DNA of 64,000 nucleotides from Treponema sp. (GCA_017446265.1 JAFSRD010000004.1:78098-142097); one strand, 5' to 3'. Counted from the first letter of the stretch, positions 9,474-19,450 are shown. Notes: generated by a model not told the origin, from the letters alone. Program-made: numbers and translations.

Positions 9474-10406
9474 TTATTTTTCTACGATAGCCGTATATAA
9501 TCTATCTAAATCTGCACGGCTAAAATACGCAATCTCTATCGTGCCCTTTTCAAGCGTTCCGTTGAGCACGCATTTTGTGCCGAGCACATCAATGAACTGC
9601 TGCTCAATCGCAAGAATATCCACATCTTTTTTGGGAGCTGCTTTTTTATCTTTCTTTTTGTCTGCCGCTCTTCCTCCGCCATTGAATGAAGCTGCAAGTT
9701 GTTCGGCATCGCGCACAGAAAGGTTTGAGCCAACAATTTTGCCAAACAGTACGCGCATATCTGCTTCGTGCACAACAGAGAGCAGCGCACGCGCATGCCC
9801 TGCTGTAATATTCCCATTGACGAGCGCCTTTTGCATGTCTTCGGGCAGTTTTAACAATCGTATTGCGTTCGCAATAGTAGAACGATTTTTGCCAACACGT
9901 GAAGCGACTTCATCCTGACTCATTTCGCCGAGTTGCATGAGGTTGTAATATGCAGCTGCTTCTTCAATCGGGTTTAAATCTGCGCGCTGAATATTTTCGA
10001 TAAGCGCAATTTCAAGTTTTTTTTGCTCATCATAGCGGCGGATTTGCACAGGCACTTTACGTACTCCAGCAAGTTTTGCAGCACGCGTACGCCGCTCTCC
10101 CGCAATGATGTAAAAATTTTTCTCGCCAGCAGGCTCAATCAATATGGGCTGGACAACGCCGTGCTCTTTTATTGAAGCAGCAAGTTCTGCAAGCGCATCG
10201 TCGTCAAAATTTTTTCGTGGCTGATAAGGATTCGGTTGCAAAAAATCCACACTGACCCATAACGAGCCGTTGTCATCAAGCTCTACCCCTTCAGGCAACA
10301 CTGAAAAACCTGTGCCTGTTTCATCACTCTTGCCATTTATGACTTCATCTGTGCTCATGAGTGCATCGAGCCCTCTGCCCAATCCAAAATTATTTTTTTT
10401 AGCCAC
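9474..10406 (-). CDS. parB: Chromosome partitioning protein ParB
   Basis: 310 aa. Begins with the typical FGLGRGLDALMS motif, followed by the ParB/Srx CTPase domain (QPNPYQPRKNF, GERRTRAAK) and the HTH region (SRVGKNRSTIANAIRLLKLPE), then a variable lysine-rich linker and a dimerisation tail. It binds parS sites and loads condensin with ParA. Start is GTG at 10406, inside the end of parA (the parA TAA overlaps codons 1-3), with AGAGG upstream: translationally coupled. No perfect parS 16-mer was found in the window. Confidence 0.95.
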   Translation of the reverse strand: MAKKNNFGLGRGLDALMSTDEVINGKSDETGTGFSVLPEGVELDDNGSLWVSVDFLQPNPYQPRKNFDDDALAELAASIKEHGVVQPILIEPAGEKNFYIIAGERRTRAAKLAGVRKVPVQIRRYDEQKKLEIALIENIQRADLNPIEEAAAYYNLMQLGEMSQDEVASRVGKNRSTIANAIRLLKLPEDMQKALVNGNITAGHARALLSVVHEADMRVLFGKIVGSNLSVRDAEQLAASFNGGGRAADKKKDKKAAPKKDVDILAIEQQFIDVLGTKCVLNGTLEKGTIEIAYFSRADLDRLYTAIVEK

Positions 10407-11154
10407 GACGCATTACCTCTTCTGACAGTTTTTTGTAACTGACGGCTCCAATGCACGATGGGTCATATTCACAAATGGGCTGCCCGTGACTCGGCGCTTC
10501 AGACAGACGCACATTGCGCGGAATAATCGTGCTGAACACAACATCTTTAAAATACGACTTCACTTGCGTTACCACATCTTGTGCAAGACGCGTACGAGAA
10601 TCGTACATAGTAAAAAATATGCCGCCAATTGTGAGTTCTTTATTAATGCCTTGCTGCACTTTTTTAACTGTCTGCAAAAGGAGCGTAATTCCTTCAAGCG
10701 CAAAATATTCGCACTGGAGCGGAACAAGCACAGAATCTGCGGCGGCAAGCCCATTGAGCGTAAGAATGCCAAGCGACGGCGGACAGTCAATGAGGATATA
10801 GTCATATTTTTCATGCAGCGGCGCAAGCGCATTCTTTAGATAAAATTCGCGATTTTTCTGTTCAACGAGTTCAACTGCCGCGCCTGACAAATCAATTGAC
10901 GCGCTAATCGCATCAAGATTTTTTACTGACGCGTGCTTGACTGCTTCTTCTGCCGAAATGAGATTCGCAAGCAACTCGTACACAGTGGGCTTGTCTTTTG
11001 ACACACCTACTCCACTCGACATGTTTCCTTGAGAATCAAAATCGACAAGCAAAACCTTTTTGCCTGCAAGCGCCATGTATGCGCCAATATTGATGACAGA
11101 TGTTGTTTTTCCAACGCCGCCTTTTTGATTCACAAATACTAAGCATTTACCCAT
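10399..11154 (-). CDS. parA: Chromosome partitioning ATPase ParA (Soj)
   Basis: 251 aa. Deviant Walker A KGGVGKTT right after the start (residues 11-18), Walker A' with DFDSQGN, and Walker B at LIDCPPSLG: the MinD/ParA ATPase signature. It works with ParB in origin segregation. The ATG at 11154 lacks a Shine-Dalgarno; a TATAGT hexamer lies exactly 7 nt before it (minus strand, 11162-11167), so the message may be leaderless. A 25-residue upstream extension overlaps the divergent methyltransferase gene and is unlikely. parA leads the operon parA-parB-IMP cyclohydrolase-like. Confidence 0.95.
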   Translation of the reverse strand: MGKCLVFVNQKGGVGKTTSVINIGAYMALAGKKVLLVDFDSQGNMSSGVGVSKDKPTVYELLANLISAEEAVKHASVKNLDAISASIDLSGAAVELVEQKNREFYLKNALAPLHEKYDYILIDCPPSLGILTLNGLAAADSVLVPLQCEYFALEGITLLLQTVKKVQQGINKELTIGGIFFTMYDSRTRLAQDVVTQVKSYFKDVVFSTIIPRNVRLSEAPSHGQPICEYDPSCIGAVSYKKLSEEVMRRG

Positions 11155-11198
11155 GCTAATTACTATATCATTTTTTAGAAAAATAGTATACTCACCAT

Positions 11199-12368
11199 AT
11201 GATTCTTTGTGCAACGCTTTCAAAGCCAAGAAAAAATACAGAAGCGCTTCTTGGCAAGCGCTACGAGCGCATCAAAATACGCATGCATCCATCTTCGTCA
11301 GACAAGCAGTATGTCGTTGAAAAATTCACAAGCACGCAGGCGTTTCACGAGCATATTACTGCAGCAGAACTTGACGCATTCCTCAATGCGCATGCAGGAA
11401 AAACTTTCAAAAACTGTACGATGCGCACTGAATCAGAGACAATCACTGTACTCGCAAACAAAAAAGGCAAAATCACGACGCTCAAAAAAACGCTTGCAAA
11501 TAAACTCACACATGACAACACCTGCCTTGCACGCGTTTCACAGCACCTCAAGCGCACAAAAAACTACCTTTTGCCAGAAGGAACGCCTGTTCCATTCCTC
11601 GTGATGCTCGGCGTTATGACAACAGAAGGAAAAGTGATTGCCGCAAAGTACGACAAATTCAGGCAAATAAATCGTTTTCTTGAATTTATTGACGACATTG
11701 TGCCGCATGTGCAACACATATGCGGCAGCGAGCGGCCGTTGCGCATCATTGATTTTGGCTGCGGAAAATCGTATTTGACGTTTGCCGTACAGTATTATTT
11801 TTCGCATGTGAAAAAAATTGATGCACATATTACTGGGCTTGACATAAAAGAAGATGTTGTTGCGTACTGCAACACTATTGCCGCCGAACTGCATTGCAGC
11901 AACCTTTCATTTTGCGTTGGCACTATTGCGCGCCATGTGCCATCAGCGCAACCCGACATAGTGATTGCGCTCCACGCGTGTGACACAGCAACCGATGAAG
12001 CGCTTGCGTTCGCCGTCAAACACAACTGCGCGGCAATTTTAAGCGTGCCGTGCTGTCAACACGAAATTAACAAGCAACTTGAAGCAAAAAAAGCGGCACA
12101 ACAATTTGCACCGCTTTTAAAATACGGAATAATTAAAGAACGGTTTGCAGCACTCGTCACTGACGCGCTTCGTGCAGAATATCTGGGAAAAAGCGGCTAT
12201 AGTGTACAGCTGCTTGAATTTATTGCTATGGAGCACACGCCGAAAAATATCCTCATTCGCGCAGTAAAAAAGAATGGCAACGCACAAAAAAACACCGCGC
12301 ATGACGCAGACGCGCTCACGGATGCACTACACGTTTCTCCAAGCCTGCACGCACTGCTGCAAGATTGA
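11199..12368 (+). CDS. SAM-dependent methyltransferase (Methyltransf_32-like)
   Basis: 389 aa. The central SAM-binding motif IIDFGCGKSYLTF (about residues 184-196) is followed by GLDIKEDVV, ALHACDTATDEAL and the SVPCCQHE block, which is characteristic of the PF13679/METTL25-like group. The N-terminal 150 residues are less conserved and may bind substrate, possibly RNA; the substrate is unknown. Its start is 45 bp from the divergent parA start; no Shine-Dalgarno is present, but TATACT (11187-11192) ends 6 nt before ATG, suggesting a leaderless message. The 3' end overlaps the convergent PHP gene by 53 bp. Confidence 0.8.
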   Translation: MILCATLSKPRKNTEALLGKRYERIKIRMHPSSSDKQYVVEKFTSTQAFHEHITAAELDAFLNAHAGKTFKNCTMRTESETITVLANKKGKITTLKKTLANKLTHDNTCLARVSQHLKRTKNYLLPEGTPVPFLVMLGVMTTEGKVIAAKYDKFRQINRFLEFIDDIVPHVQHICGSERPLRIIDFGCGKSYLTFAVQYYFSHVKKIDAHITGLDIKEDVVAYCNTIAAELHCSNLSFCVGTIARHVPSAQPDIVIALHACDTATDEALAFAVKHNCAAILSVPCCQHEINKQLEAKKAAQQFAPLLKYGIIKERFAALVTDALRAEYLGKSGYSVQLLEFIAMEHTPKNILIRAVKKNGNAQKNTAHDADALTDALHVSPSLHALLQD

Positions 12369-13083
12369 CACTGCCGCTTCCAGTTACGAGCGGCTCATCT
12401 CCTATGTCAAGCTCAAAAGCGCGGCGACCAATGTGCTCGACGTAATGCGCATCTGAAGATGTTGTAATAGCATATGGAGCAGGAAGCGCAATCGGCAATG
12501 TGGCAACCGATTGTTGAGCGTGTTCCTGCAATATGTGCGGCCGCACAAATTCAAGCGCGTCCCAGTCGCCTGCAACAATTGCACCGAGCTGACTCGTCAT
12601 GGAAAACGCAGGTCTGTCAACATGCGCAGGAATCACAAGCCCGCCCGCTTTGTGCACTCGGTCTGCGCATTCGTCAAGTGCATATGGCGCAGATGTTATC
12701 AAATATTTTTCCACTTCGCCGATTATTTCATCGCGCTCGTTCACGTACACTTGGTCGCCCGTCACTTCGGGTTTGTTCATAACGTTCGGGAGCGTCTCGT
12801 ACCACGCAGTGCAAAAGTCAAGCGCAGTCTGCAATTCAGGAAAAAGGCACAGCACATGAATCTCTTCGGCAGTCTGCGCCTCCATGCCGTACAGCGCAGC
12901 AATACCAACCTCGTTGCAGCACGCAGCAAACGCAGGACAGTTGAACGCAACATTGTGGTCGGTGAGCGCGGCAAGCGCAATATGTTTTTCTTTCAATGTT
13001 TTAACAATTTGCCGCGGTGACATGAGCAAATCGCCGCACGGAGAGACGCATGAATGAAGATGCAAATCGGCGCGCACTATCAC
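12316..13083 (-). CDS. PHP-domain phosphoesterase
   Basis: 255 aa. PHP metal-binding motifs are visible: DLHLHSCVSPCG at the N-terminus, ALTDHN near residue 42, IPAHVDRPAFS in the middle and the late SSDAH. PHP proteins hydrolyse phosphoesters using a trinuclear metal site; this one is a stand-alone domain without polymerase sequence. Start is GTG at 13083, overlapping the TGA of the upstream DRTGG gene by 4 nt (GTGA), which indicates translational coupling and a linked function. The 3' end overlaps the convergent methyltransferase gene by 53 bp. The substrate is unknown. Confidence 0.85.
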   Translation of the reverse strand: MIVRADLHLHSCVSPCGDLLMSPRQIVKTLKEKHIALAALTDHNVAFNCPAFAACCNEVGIAALYGMEAQTAEEIHVLCLFPELQTALDFCTAWYETLPNVMNKPEVTGDQVYVNERDEIIGEVEKYLITSAPYALDECADRVHKAGGLVIPAHVDRPAFSMTSQLGAIVAGDWDALEFVRPHILQEHAQQSVATLPIALPAPYAITTSSDAHYVEHIGRRAFELDIGDEPLVTGSGSVNLAAVRAGLEKRVVHP

Positions 13084-13427
13084 GTCATGGCTCCTCCACG
13101 CTTGAGCTCGTCGTACAACATGCCGCTCACGATAAATTGATTTTTGCTCGTTTCAAAAATGGCAATGCGCTCTGATTTTGCCGCTTCAATCATGTCGACA
13201 GGAATTGCGCGCTCGTTGCACACAATGATTGCAGGGCAATCCTTTGTAGAAGCGACGGCAACAGTGTTGCGATGCGCTTGAATCGTTACGAGAACGCAGC
13301 CTTCATCAGCGTTGCCGAGAATGTCGCTCAACAAATCGCTCGTATATGCGCATAAAATGTCACCGTCATCAAAATCGCCCTGCACGCAACGTGCGCCAAT
13401 AAAATTGCCAAGTTCTGAAATCTTCAT
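13080..13427 (-). CDS. DRTGG-domain protein (HprK N-terminal-like)
   Basis: 115 aa. Resembles stand-alone DRTGG domains: the N-terminal MKISEL start, the AYTSDLLSDILGNADEG motif, and ending near SGMLYDEL. DRTGG domains are the N-terminal module of HprK-like proteins and occur alone next to PHP-domain and serine-kinase genes in anaerobes; their ligand is not settled. ATG at 13427 was chosen because the family begins at MKI; the GAGGG about 12 nt upstream is a rather distant ribosome-binding site. It overlaps the PHP gene by 4 nt. Confidence 0.75.
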   Translation of the reverse strand: MKISELGNFIGARCVQGDFDDGDILCAYTSDLLSDILGNADEGCVLVTIQAHRNTVAVASTKDCPAIIVCNERAIPVDMIEAAKSERIAIFETSKNQFIVSGMLYDELKRGGAMT

Positions 13428-13555
13428 AATTAATAAGCCCTCGTCCATTATATGATGACATCGCTGAAAAAACAAGAACGCCCTGCCTATACAGCAATCC
13501 GTTCCATTTTGATGACCGCACGCATTTCAATGCAAAGCTTTACGGCAATATTTTA

Positions 13556-14350
13556 TTATGAAAGCAACAGTCTGTCGTTGAGCGTGTCTTCTGCACCCGC
13601 TTCGTCAAATTTTTTGAGCAAATTTTCCACTTTGAGATTTCTCTTTTCTTCACCGCTCACATCATAGATGATGCTGCCTTCGCTCATCATTATCAGACGG
13701 TTGCCGTACCTGATTGCATCTTTCATGTTGTGCGTAACCATAAACGTTGTAAGTTTTTCCGCACTTACAAACGATTGCGTAAGCTCAAGCACTTTTTTTG
13801 CAGTTTTCGGGTCGAGCGCAGCTGTATGTTCGTCGAGCAAAAGCAACTTTGGCTTTTGCAACGTTGCCATGAGCAACGTAAGCGCCTGCCGCTGCCCGCC
13901 TGAAAGCAAGCCCACTTTATCTGTCATTCTGTTTTCAAGACCAAGCTCAAGAAGTGCAAGCTTTTCGCGGTATCGCTTTCGCTCAGCGCTCTGCACATTC
14001 CACGCAAGCGTTCTGCGTTTTCCACGCCGCATAGCAAGCGCAAGATTTTCTTCTATTTGCATATTTGCGGCAGTTCCCATCATCGGGTCTTGAAAAACGC
14101 GCCCCATATATTTTGCGCGAACATGTTCGGGCAATCCTGTCAAATCCATGCCGTCGAGAAAAATAGAACCTGAGTCAGTGCGGTAAATGCCAGCAATAAG
14201 ATTGAGCAGCGTTGACTTGCCCGCGCCGTTTCCACCGATAACAGTGATAAAATCGCCATCTGCAATTTCGAGATTGACATTTTTAAGCGCACATTTTTCT
14301 GTAATTGTGCCAGGGTTGAATGTTTTCGCTATGTTGAACAATTTTAGCAT
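13556..14350 (-). CDS. ABC transporter ATP-binding protein (TrpXYZ-type uptake system)
   Basis: 264 aa. Walker A GGNGAGKST, signature LSGGQRQ, Walker B LLLLDEH and the switch His in MVTHNMKDA are all intact. It energises import through the adjacent permease. The start at 14350 follows the permease stop by 1 nt, with GGGAGG just upstream, so it is the last gene of the operon binding protein - permease - ATPase. This gene set matches the putative tryptophan/tyrosine uptake (TrpXYZ) systems; substrate identity is inference from the family. Confidence 0.87.
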   Translation of the reverse strand: MLKLFNIAKTFNPGTITEKCALKNVNLEIADGDFITVIGGNGAGKSTLLNLIAGIYRTDSGSIFLDGMDLTGLPEHVRAKYMGRVFQDPMMGTAANMQIEENLALAMRRGKRRTLAWNVQSAERKRYREKLALLELGLENRMTDKVGLLSGGQRQALTLLMATLQKPKLLLLDEHTAALDPKTAKKVLELTQSFVSAEKLTTFMVTHNMKDAIRYGNRLIMMSEGSIIYDVSGEEKRNLKVENLLKKFDEAGAEDTLNDRLLLS

Positions 14351-14351
14351 G

Positions 14352-15314
14352 TCATCCTCCCACCGTGTCGGTCAATTCAGGGTTGCGTCGAATCTCTTTG
14401 TCTAAATGAGATGCACCGGGGAACGGAGAGCGACGCCTGCTTGCAACGCGCTCTTTTACAACAGGTACAGAGAGCGCCACCGCCACAATGAGCGCAGTGA
14501 ACAGCTTCAAATCGGTAGATTTCAGACCAAGCTGCAACACAACTGCAATAACCATGCGATACAGAATAGAACCGAGCACAACAGAGAGAAATGTATACCA
14601 AAAGCCAAAATGCCTTCCAAAAATAACTTCACCGATAATAATGGACGCAAGCCCTATGACGATTGTACCGGTGCCCATGCCCACATCGGCATAGCCTTGA
14701 CTCTGCGCAACAAGCCCGCCTGAAAGCGAAACAAAGCCATTGGCCAGCATCAATCCGAAAATTTTCATAGTATCTGTGTTCACGCCAAGCGCGCGCATCA
14801 TGTGCTCGTTGTTGCCTGTTGCACGCATTGCGCTGCCGAGTTCAGTACCAAAAAACCAGTACATGAGCACAATAAGCAGCGTAACAAAAATCACGCCGAC
14901 AATAAGAGAGGCAGTTGTTGTCGTCAGCTCAAAATGCTCCATCCAAAACGACGTGACAGTGCGCACACCGAGCAACGGCGTGTTCGCCTTTCCCATGATG
15001 CGAATGTTGACTGAATAGAGTGCAATCATGGTGAGAATGCTTGCAAGCAGTACGTGTATTTTGATTTTTGTATGCATCAACCCCGTAACAAGACCTGCAA
15101 GCATTCCAACAGCAAAAGCTGCAAGCAGTGACACAAACGGATTTACACCGTTTACAATGAGCATGCCGCTCATGGCGCCGCCTGTGGCAAAACTGCCGTC
15201 TACCGTCAAGTCTGCAATGTCGAGAATCCTAAACGTAATATATACGCCAAGCGTCATTACGCTCCACAAAATACCAAGTGCGACAGCACCGTGCAACGCA
15301 TACAGCAAACTCAT
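14352..15314 (-). CDS. ABC transporter permease (TrpY-like)
   Basis: 320 aa, highly hydrophobic, with about eight to nine predicted membrane segments. Belongs to the branched-chain/simple-sugar permease superfamily (BPD_transp_2) as shown by the ITFRILDIADLTVDGSFATGGA start and the later GLASIIIGEVIFG block, both typical of the permease that pairs with PF04392 binding proteins. It sits between binding-protein and ATPase genes, 18 bp after the first and 1 nt before the second. The C-terminal basic tail (RRRSPFPG) is probably cytoplasmic. Confidence 0.87.
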   Translation of the reverse strand: MSLLYALHGAVALGILWSVMTLGVYITFRILDIADLTVDGSFATGGAMSGMLIVNGVNPFVSLLAAFAVGMLAGLVTGLMHTKIKIHVLLASILTMIALYSVNIRIMGKANTPLLGVRTVTSFWMEHFELTTTTASLIVGVIFVTLLIVLMYWFFGTELGSAMRATGNNEHMMRALGVNTDTMKIFGLMLANGFVSLSGGLVAQSQGYADVGMGTGTIVIGLASIIIGEVIFGRHFGFWYTFLSVVLGSILYRMVIAVVLQLGLKSTDLKLFTALIVAVALSVPVVKERVASRRRSPFPGASHLDKEIRRNPELTDTVGG

Positions 15315-15332
15315 TTCGCTGCTCCAAAATTA

Positions 15333-16298
15333 TTAATTTTTCAAACTTTCAGGAATAGCAATGCCAAGTTTTGCCACTGTGTCTTCGTTCACTTCAAACG
15401 TACAGTTTTCAAGATACTGAATGGGCATGTCGGCAGGATTTTTGCCATTTGCAAGAATGTCAACAGCCATTGCCGCAGTCTGTTTGCCAAGCTCGTAGTA
15501 ATTGATGCCGTATGTGGCAAGCGCACCGCCACGCAACATGCCTTCCTCGCCTGCAATGACGGGGATTTTGTTGTCGTTTGCAACTTGCGCAACAGTCGCC
15601 ATGCCCGCTGCAATCATATTATCTGTGGGTGCATAAATTGCATCAACTTTTCCAACAAGGCTCTGCACCACTTGCTGCAGTTCATTTGAATTTGAAACTG
15701 TTGCATCAATATACGCAAGACCAAGTTTGTCGCACGCAGCTTTTGCAAGGTCTACTTGGAAAATGCTGTTTTGCTCACTTGAACAATATAATATGCCCAC
15801 TGTTTTTGCATGCGGCACAAGCGTTTTAAGCAAATTGATTTGTTCAGCACACGGCGTTAAATCTGACGTGCCCGAAACATTTGTGCCAGGTTTTTCATTC
15901 GACTGCACAAGTTTCGCACTTGCAGGGTCAGTCACCGCAGTTACAAGAACGGGAATTTTGTTTGTTAAATTTGCCACAGCTTGCGCAGCAGATGTTGCAA
16001 TAGCGAGAATCAAATCGGAACGGTCATTGACAAGTTTTTGCGCAATCGTAACGCAGTTTGCCTGCTCGCCCTGCGCGTTCTCGTAATCAATCACAATATT
16101 CTGACCGTCAACATAGCCCGCTTCTGCAAGCCCGTCAACAAAACCGTGATACGCAGCATCAAGCGCAGCGTGCTCTACGAGCTGCACAATGCCTATCTTG
16201 ATTTTACCTTTTTTTTCTTTGCAACCGATGGTGCCTGCAAGCAAGCAAACAGCTGCAACAACACATGCAAATGTCGCTTTTTTTATTTGCGTTTTCAT
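15333..16298 (-). CDS. ABC transporter substrate-binding lipoprotein (TrpX-like, PF04392)
   Basis: 321 aa. N-terminal signal peptide with lipobox LAGTIGC, then a periplasmic binding domain of the ABC_sub_bind family (GFVDGLAEAGYVDGQN, NEKPGTNVSGTSD, GILYCSSEQNS, APTDNMIAAG). These proteins are linked to tryptophan or tyrosine uptake in other bacteria. AAGGAG 7 nt before the ATG is a strong ribosome-binding site. First gene of the three-gene operon. No T-box or other leader structure was evident in the 240 nt upstream, unlike in Gram-positive relatives. Confidence 0.87.
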   Translation of the reverse strand: MKTQIKKATFACVVAAVCLLAGTIGCKEKKGKIKIGIVQLVEHAALDAAYHGFVDGLAEAGYVDGQNIVIDYENAQGEQANCVTIAQKLVNDRSDLILAIATSAAQAVANLTNKIPVLVTAVTDPASAKLVQSNEKPGTNVSGTSDLTPCAEQINLLKTLVPHAKTVGILYCSSEQNSIFQVDLAKAACDKLGLAYIDATVSNSNELQQVVQSLVGKVDAIYAPTDNMIAAGMATVAQVANDNKIPVIAGEEGMLRGGALATYGINYYELGKQTAAMAVDILANGKNPADMPIQYLENCTFEVNEDTVAKLGIAIPESLKN

Positions 16299-16541
16299 AT
16301 CATCTCCTTATAAACTCCGCGCTAACGGATATACATGGAATTACGAATTTTAAGTATACTGAAAATATTTTGGATAAGTCAAGACAGAGAATTATACATG
16401 CATGGAAATCAATTTTTAAGCGCTTGCGTTAATGAAAACAGCAGTGCGTACGCACTGGTATTTCGCAGAAGCTGTGCTGCAAAAACTGCTTTCCGTGTTA
16501 TACGTACGCAGGAACAAACCTTCCACAGCTCTTGGGCGCAT

Positions 16542-17423
16542 TCAGCCTGCAAACTTCGCCCGAAGCATTGCAATCTCTTTTTTATAGCCGTCGTGCTCAT
16601 TTGGCGTTTCAAGAATGAACGGCAACGCTTTTAGCGCAGGGTGATTTATGACTCGGACAAGCGCATCAAGCCCGATTTTGCCTTCACCTATTTTTGCGTG
16701 CCTGTCTTTGTGCGCGCCACATTCGTTCATGCTGTCATTCAAGTGAACTGCGTGAAGACGCGAGAGTCCCACAACTTTGTCGAATTGTGCAATAACGCCG
16801 TCAAGATCGCGGGCAATGTCGTAACCACCGTCCCAGATGTGGCATGTGTCGAGGCATACACCCACGCGTTTTGCAAGATGTGCGCCGTAACTTTTTTCCG
16901 CGCCGTCAAGAATTGCGCGGAGTTCTTCAAACGTCTTGCCAATTTCAGAACCTTTGCCCGCCATCGTTTCTACGAGCAGCATGGTGTGGCATGCAGTGCC
17001 TGCTTTTTTGTGCGTTTCGTCAACACTTTTGAGCGCCGCGGCAATGAGCTCTGCTGTTTGCACAATGCCTGCTTCTGCGCCTTGCCCCGTGTGGCTTCCC
17101 GGATGAAAATTATAATAATTTCCAGGCACGTATTCAAGGCGGGCAAAATCGCTTATCATCATCTCTAGCGCAAATGCGCGCACGTCAGGATTTGCAGAAC
17201 AAGGATTCATTGTGTACGGCGCGTGAGCTACAAGCGGTGCAAACTTGTGTTTTTTCGCAAACGTGCAGAACGCCTCCGCATCTTCTGCGTCAATCGCTTT
17301 TGCGCCGCCGCCACGCGGATTGCGCGTAAAAAACGCAAACGTATCTGCCCCGACGCTCACCGCTTCATTACCCATGGCAACGAAGCCGCCACTCGTAGAT
17401 TCATGATAGCCGATATGCAACAT
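16542..17423 (-). CDS. nfo: Deoxyribonuclease IV (endonuclease IV)
   Basis: 293 aa. AP endonuclease of the TIM-barrel type. Recognised by HIGYHESTSGG at the start, the NPRGGGAK segment, the FHPGSHTGQG metal-binding loop, the GVCLDTCHIWDGGYD signature, and the end blocks HLNDSM, HKDRHAKIGEG and ILETPN. It cleaves abasic sites during base-excision repair. ATG at 17423 has GGAG 5 nt upstream; the longer frame to 17471 lacks one. It is monocistronic, between the uptake operon and the chemoreceptors. Confidence 0.95.
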   Translation of the reverse strand: MLHIGYHESTSGGFVAMGNEAVSVGADTFAFFTRNPRGGGAKAIDAEDAEAFCTFAKKHKFAPLVAHAPYTMNPCSANPDVRAFALEMMISDFARLEYVPGNYYNFHPGSHTGQGAEAGIVQTAELIAAALKSVDETHKKAGTACHTMLLVETMAGKGSEIGKTFEELRAILDGAEKSYGAHLAKRVGVCLDTCHIWDGGYDIARDLDGVIAQFDKVVGLSRLHAVHLNDSMNECGAHKDRHAKIGEGKIGLDALVRVINHPALKALPFILETPNEHDGYKKEIAMLRAKFAG

Positions 17424-17563
17424 GGCAACTCCAAAGATATAACGCGCTTTTTCCGCACAAAAAGCAAACAAAATGCAGCTTTTTCTCTCCGCTCACCTAT
17501 AGCGCCGCTCACAGCATTGCACATGCGATGCTGCGTTTACGCTATTTTACACATCGGCACCGT

Positions 17564-19450
17564 CTATGCAAGCTTAAACGAATCGATTACCGATTTGAGC
17601 CGTTCAGCGCCACTCAATGTCTGAGCAGATGACTCTCCAACCGTACTCATGCCGTTTGAAATCTGCTGAACGTTATCTGTCATGGCATTCATGCGCTCAT
17701 TGATTTTGCTCGTCACTTCGCTTAAAATAGTCATCTCTTTAACAATCTGTTCCCCGCCTGACACCATCTCATCGGAACCGTCTTTAACCGCAATAGTTGA
17801 GTCATTTATGTTTTTCATGGCCTCGAGCACTTGCTGGTTGCCCGATGCCTGCTCATTCATCGCATTCATAATGATAGTTTCCTGCTCACGCACTGTTTGC
17901 GCAAGATTGTAAATGGAGTCAAAATTTTTCTGCACTTCTTTTACGTCTTCAGAGACTTCTGCAATCGAAGCTGAAAGCGCTTTCAAATTGTCGCTAATAG
18001 CCTTTCCTTGTGCGCTCGACTGCTCGGCAAGCTTCCTGATTTCGTCCGCAACGACCGCAAAGCCTTTGCCAGCTTCCCCTGCGTGGGCTGACTCAATCGC
18101 CGCGTTCATGGCAAGCAAGTTCGTCTGGCTCGCAATTGTCTGGATGATTATGCTCGCTTCAAGAAGCGATGCAGACTGCTCAATGATGTTTTGCGATGTT
18201 TCCACAGCATTCTGCACGCTGCTGCGCCCTTCGTCTGATGCGTCAGAAAGCATGTTCACCGATGACGTATTCTTTTCAAGAATCTGCGTCATGGAGCGGA
18301 TGTTCGCTACCATTTCGTCAACGGCAGCGGAAGACTCCGTAACGCTTGACGCTTGCGACTCAATGCTTTGATTGAGCGTCCGTATGCTTGCCATGATTTG
18401 ATTGATTGCCGAGTTCGTTTCCTCAACGCCCGCAGCCTGATTGTTCATGTCGTCCTGAACAGACGTAATGCTTTCGTTTATTGCCTTAATATTTGAAGAC
18501 GCGTTGTTCATATTCTCAACAAGCACTTTCGTAGATTCTGTCGATTCAGTTATTGAATCTTTAAAGCCTGAAAGCACGTCACGTGTTATTTTGTAAAAAT
18601 GATTCAAGTCGTTTACGAGCAAGCCTGTTTCATTACGGTACTGTACGAGGAGTTCTTGTACTGTATAGTCTTTGTTTGAAAGCGCAGCTGCAAATTGCTC
18701 AATGGCGCTAATGCTCTTCTTAGTAGCAGACGCATTCAAATATACACCGAAAAGCCCGAATATCATTGCAACAACTCCGGCAGGAACAATCTTTGTTTCA
18801 AGAAGCAGTGCAAAATCTGAGTCACGGTTTGCGGGAACGTAAAACACTGCTATTGTCATGAGCAATATGCCGCACATTGAAAAAAAACCGACAGCTATAT
18901 TGCGCCTGACAAGCGGCCAGCCGGCATCACCTGCTCGGAAAGGCACCCACGAAAGCGAGCGTTCAAACGTATGGACATACATTAAGTACAGAGAAACATT
19001 ATATACGCTTATGAGGCTGAACATAACGACAACGCCGAACCTGAGCGCAGAAGCCCCCTGAAAAGCTTCATACGTAGTGCCGCGCATTTTATTCCGCAGC
19101 TCATACAAAAACGGAAGCAATAAAGAGGTCGCCATCGGAACACTGACAGAAAGCCATTCATGCAGTTTGACAAGGTGGTTTATCCTGTTTACCTGTTCAG
19201 GGGAGCCGTCATAGGAGCGCATATCTTTTTCAAAATTCTTGCATGAAACAATGGGCACAATAAGTACAAGCGGAATGTAGATAAAAAGCAGCGGATCTCC
19301 CAGCGCCTTTTGAAACTCGGCAACGGTAATGCCGCCATACCAAAGCATTGTAACGCCGTACACTAAACTCGGCCAGATATACACTAAAACCAAGAAAACA
19401 TACGTAACAAACGGCACTCTATACGCAGCCCTTTTTTCTGTGTTTTCCAT
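17564..19450 (-). CDS. Methyl-accepting chemotaxis protein, membrane-anchored (paralogue 1)
   Basis: 628 aa. N-terminal part with about six predicted membrane segments (residues 15-240) and no large periplasmic sensor domain, then a coiled-coil signalling domain with the conserved tip [23 protein letters not shown]. The membrane part therefore probably senses a membrane, internal or energy signal. It ends in a normal MCP tail without a CheR-binding pentapeptide. GGAAGG lies before the ATG. The next minus-strand gene upstream is a paralogue of equal length; their signalling halves are almost identical at DNA level while the membrane halves differ. Confidence 0.93.
   Translation of the reverse strand: MENTEKRAAYRVPFVTYVFLVLVYIWPSLVYGVTMLWYGGITVAEFQKALGDPLLFIYIPLVLIVPIVSCKNFEKDMRSYDGSPEQVNRINHLVKLHEWLSVSVPMATSLLLPFLYELRNKMRGTTYEAFQGASALRFGVVVMFSLISVYNVSLYLMYVHTFERSLSWVPFRAGDAGWPLVRRNIAVGFFSMCGILLMTIAVFYVPANRDSDFALLLETKIVPAGVVAMIFGLFGVYLNASATKKSISAIEQFAAALSNKDYTVQELLVQYRNETGLLVNDLNHFYKITRDVLSGFKDSITESTESTKVLVENMNNASSNIKAINESITSVQDDMNNQAAGVEETNSAINQIMASIRTLNQSIESQASSVTESSAAVDEMVANIRSMTQILEKNTSSVNMLSDASDEGRSSVQNAVETSQNIIEQSASLLEASIIIQTIASQTNLLAMNAAIESAHAGEAGKGFAVVADEIRKLAEQSSAQGKAISDNLKALSASIAEVSEDVKEVQKNFDSIYNLAQTVREQETIIMNAMNEQASGNQQVLEAMKNINDSTIAVKDGSDEMVSGGEQIVKEMTILSEVTSKINERMNAMTDNVQQISNGMSTVGESSAQTLSGAERLKSVIDSFKLA

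Noticed and set aside
16299..16541. T-box or other riboswitch in front of the TrpXYZ-like operon
   Set aside because: No conserved T-box sequence (TGGNACC type) or stable leader hairpins with a terminator were seen.
16335..16634. Plus-strand ORF of 99 codons upstream of endonuclease IV's 3' end
   Set aside because: It overlaps nfo antisense, has no ribosome-binding site or recognisable motif, and its composition looks random. The stretch 16299-16541 is better read as the promoter region of the ABC operon, with a short GTGCGTACGCAC palindrome.
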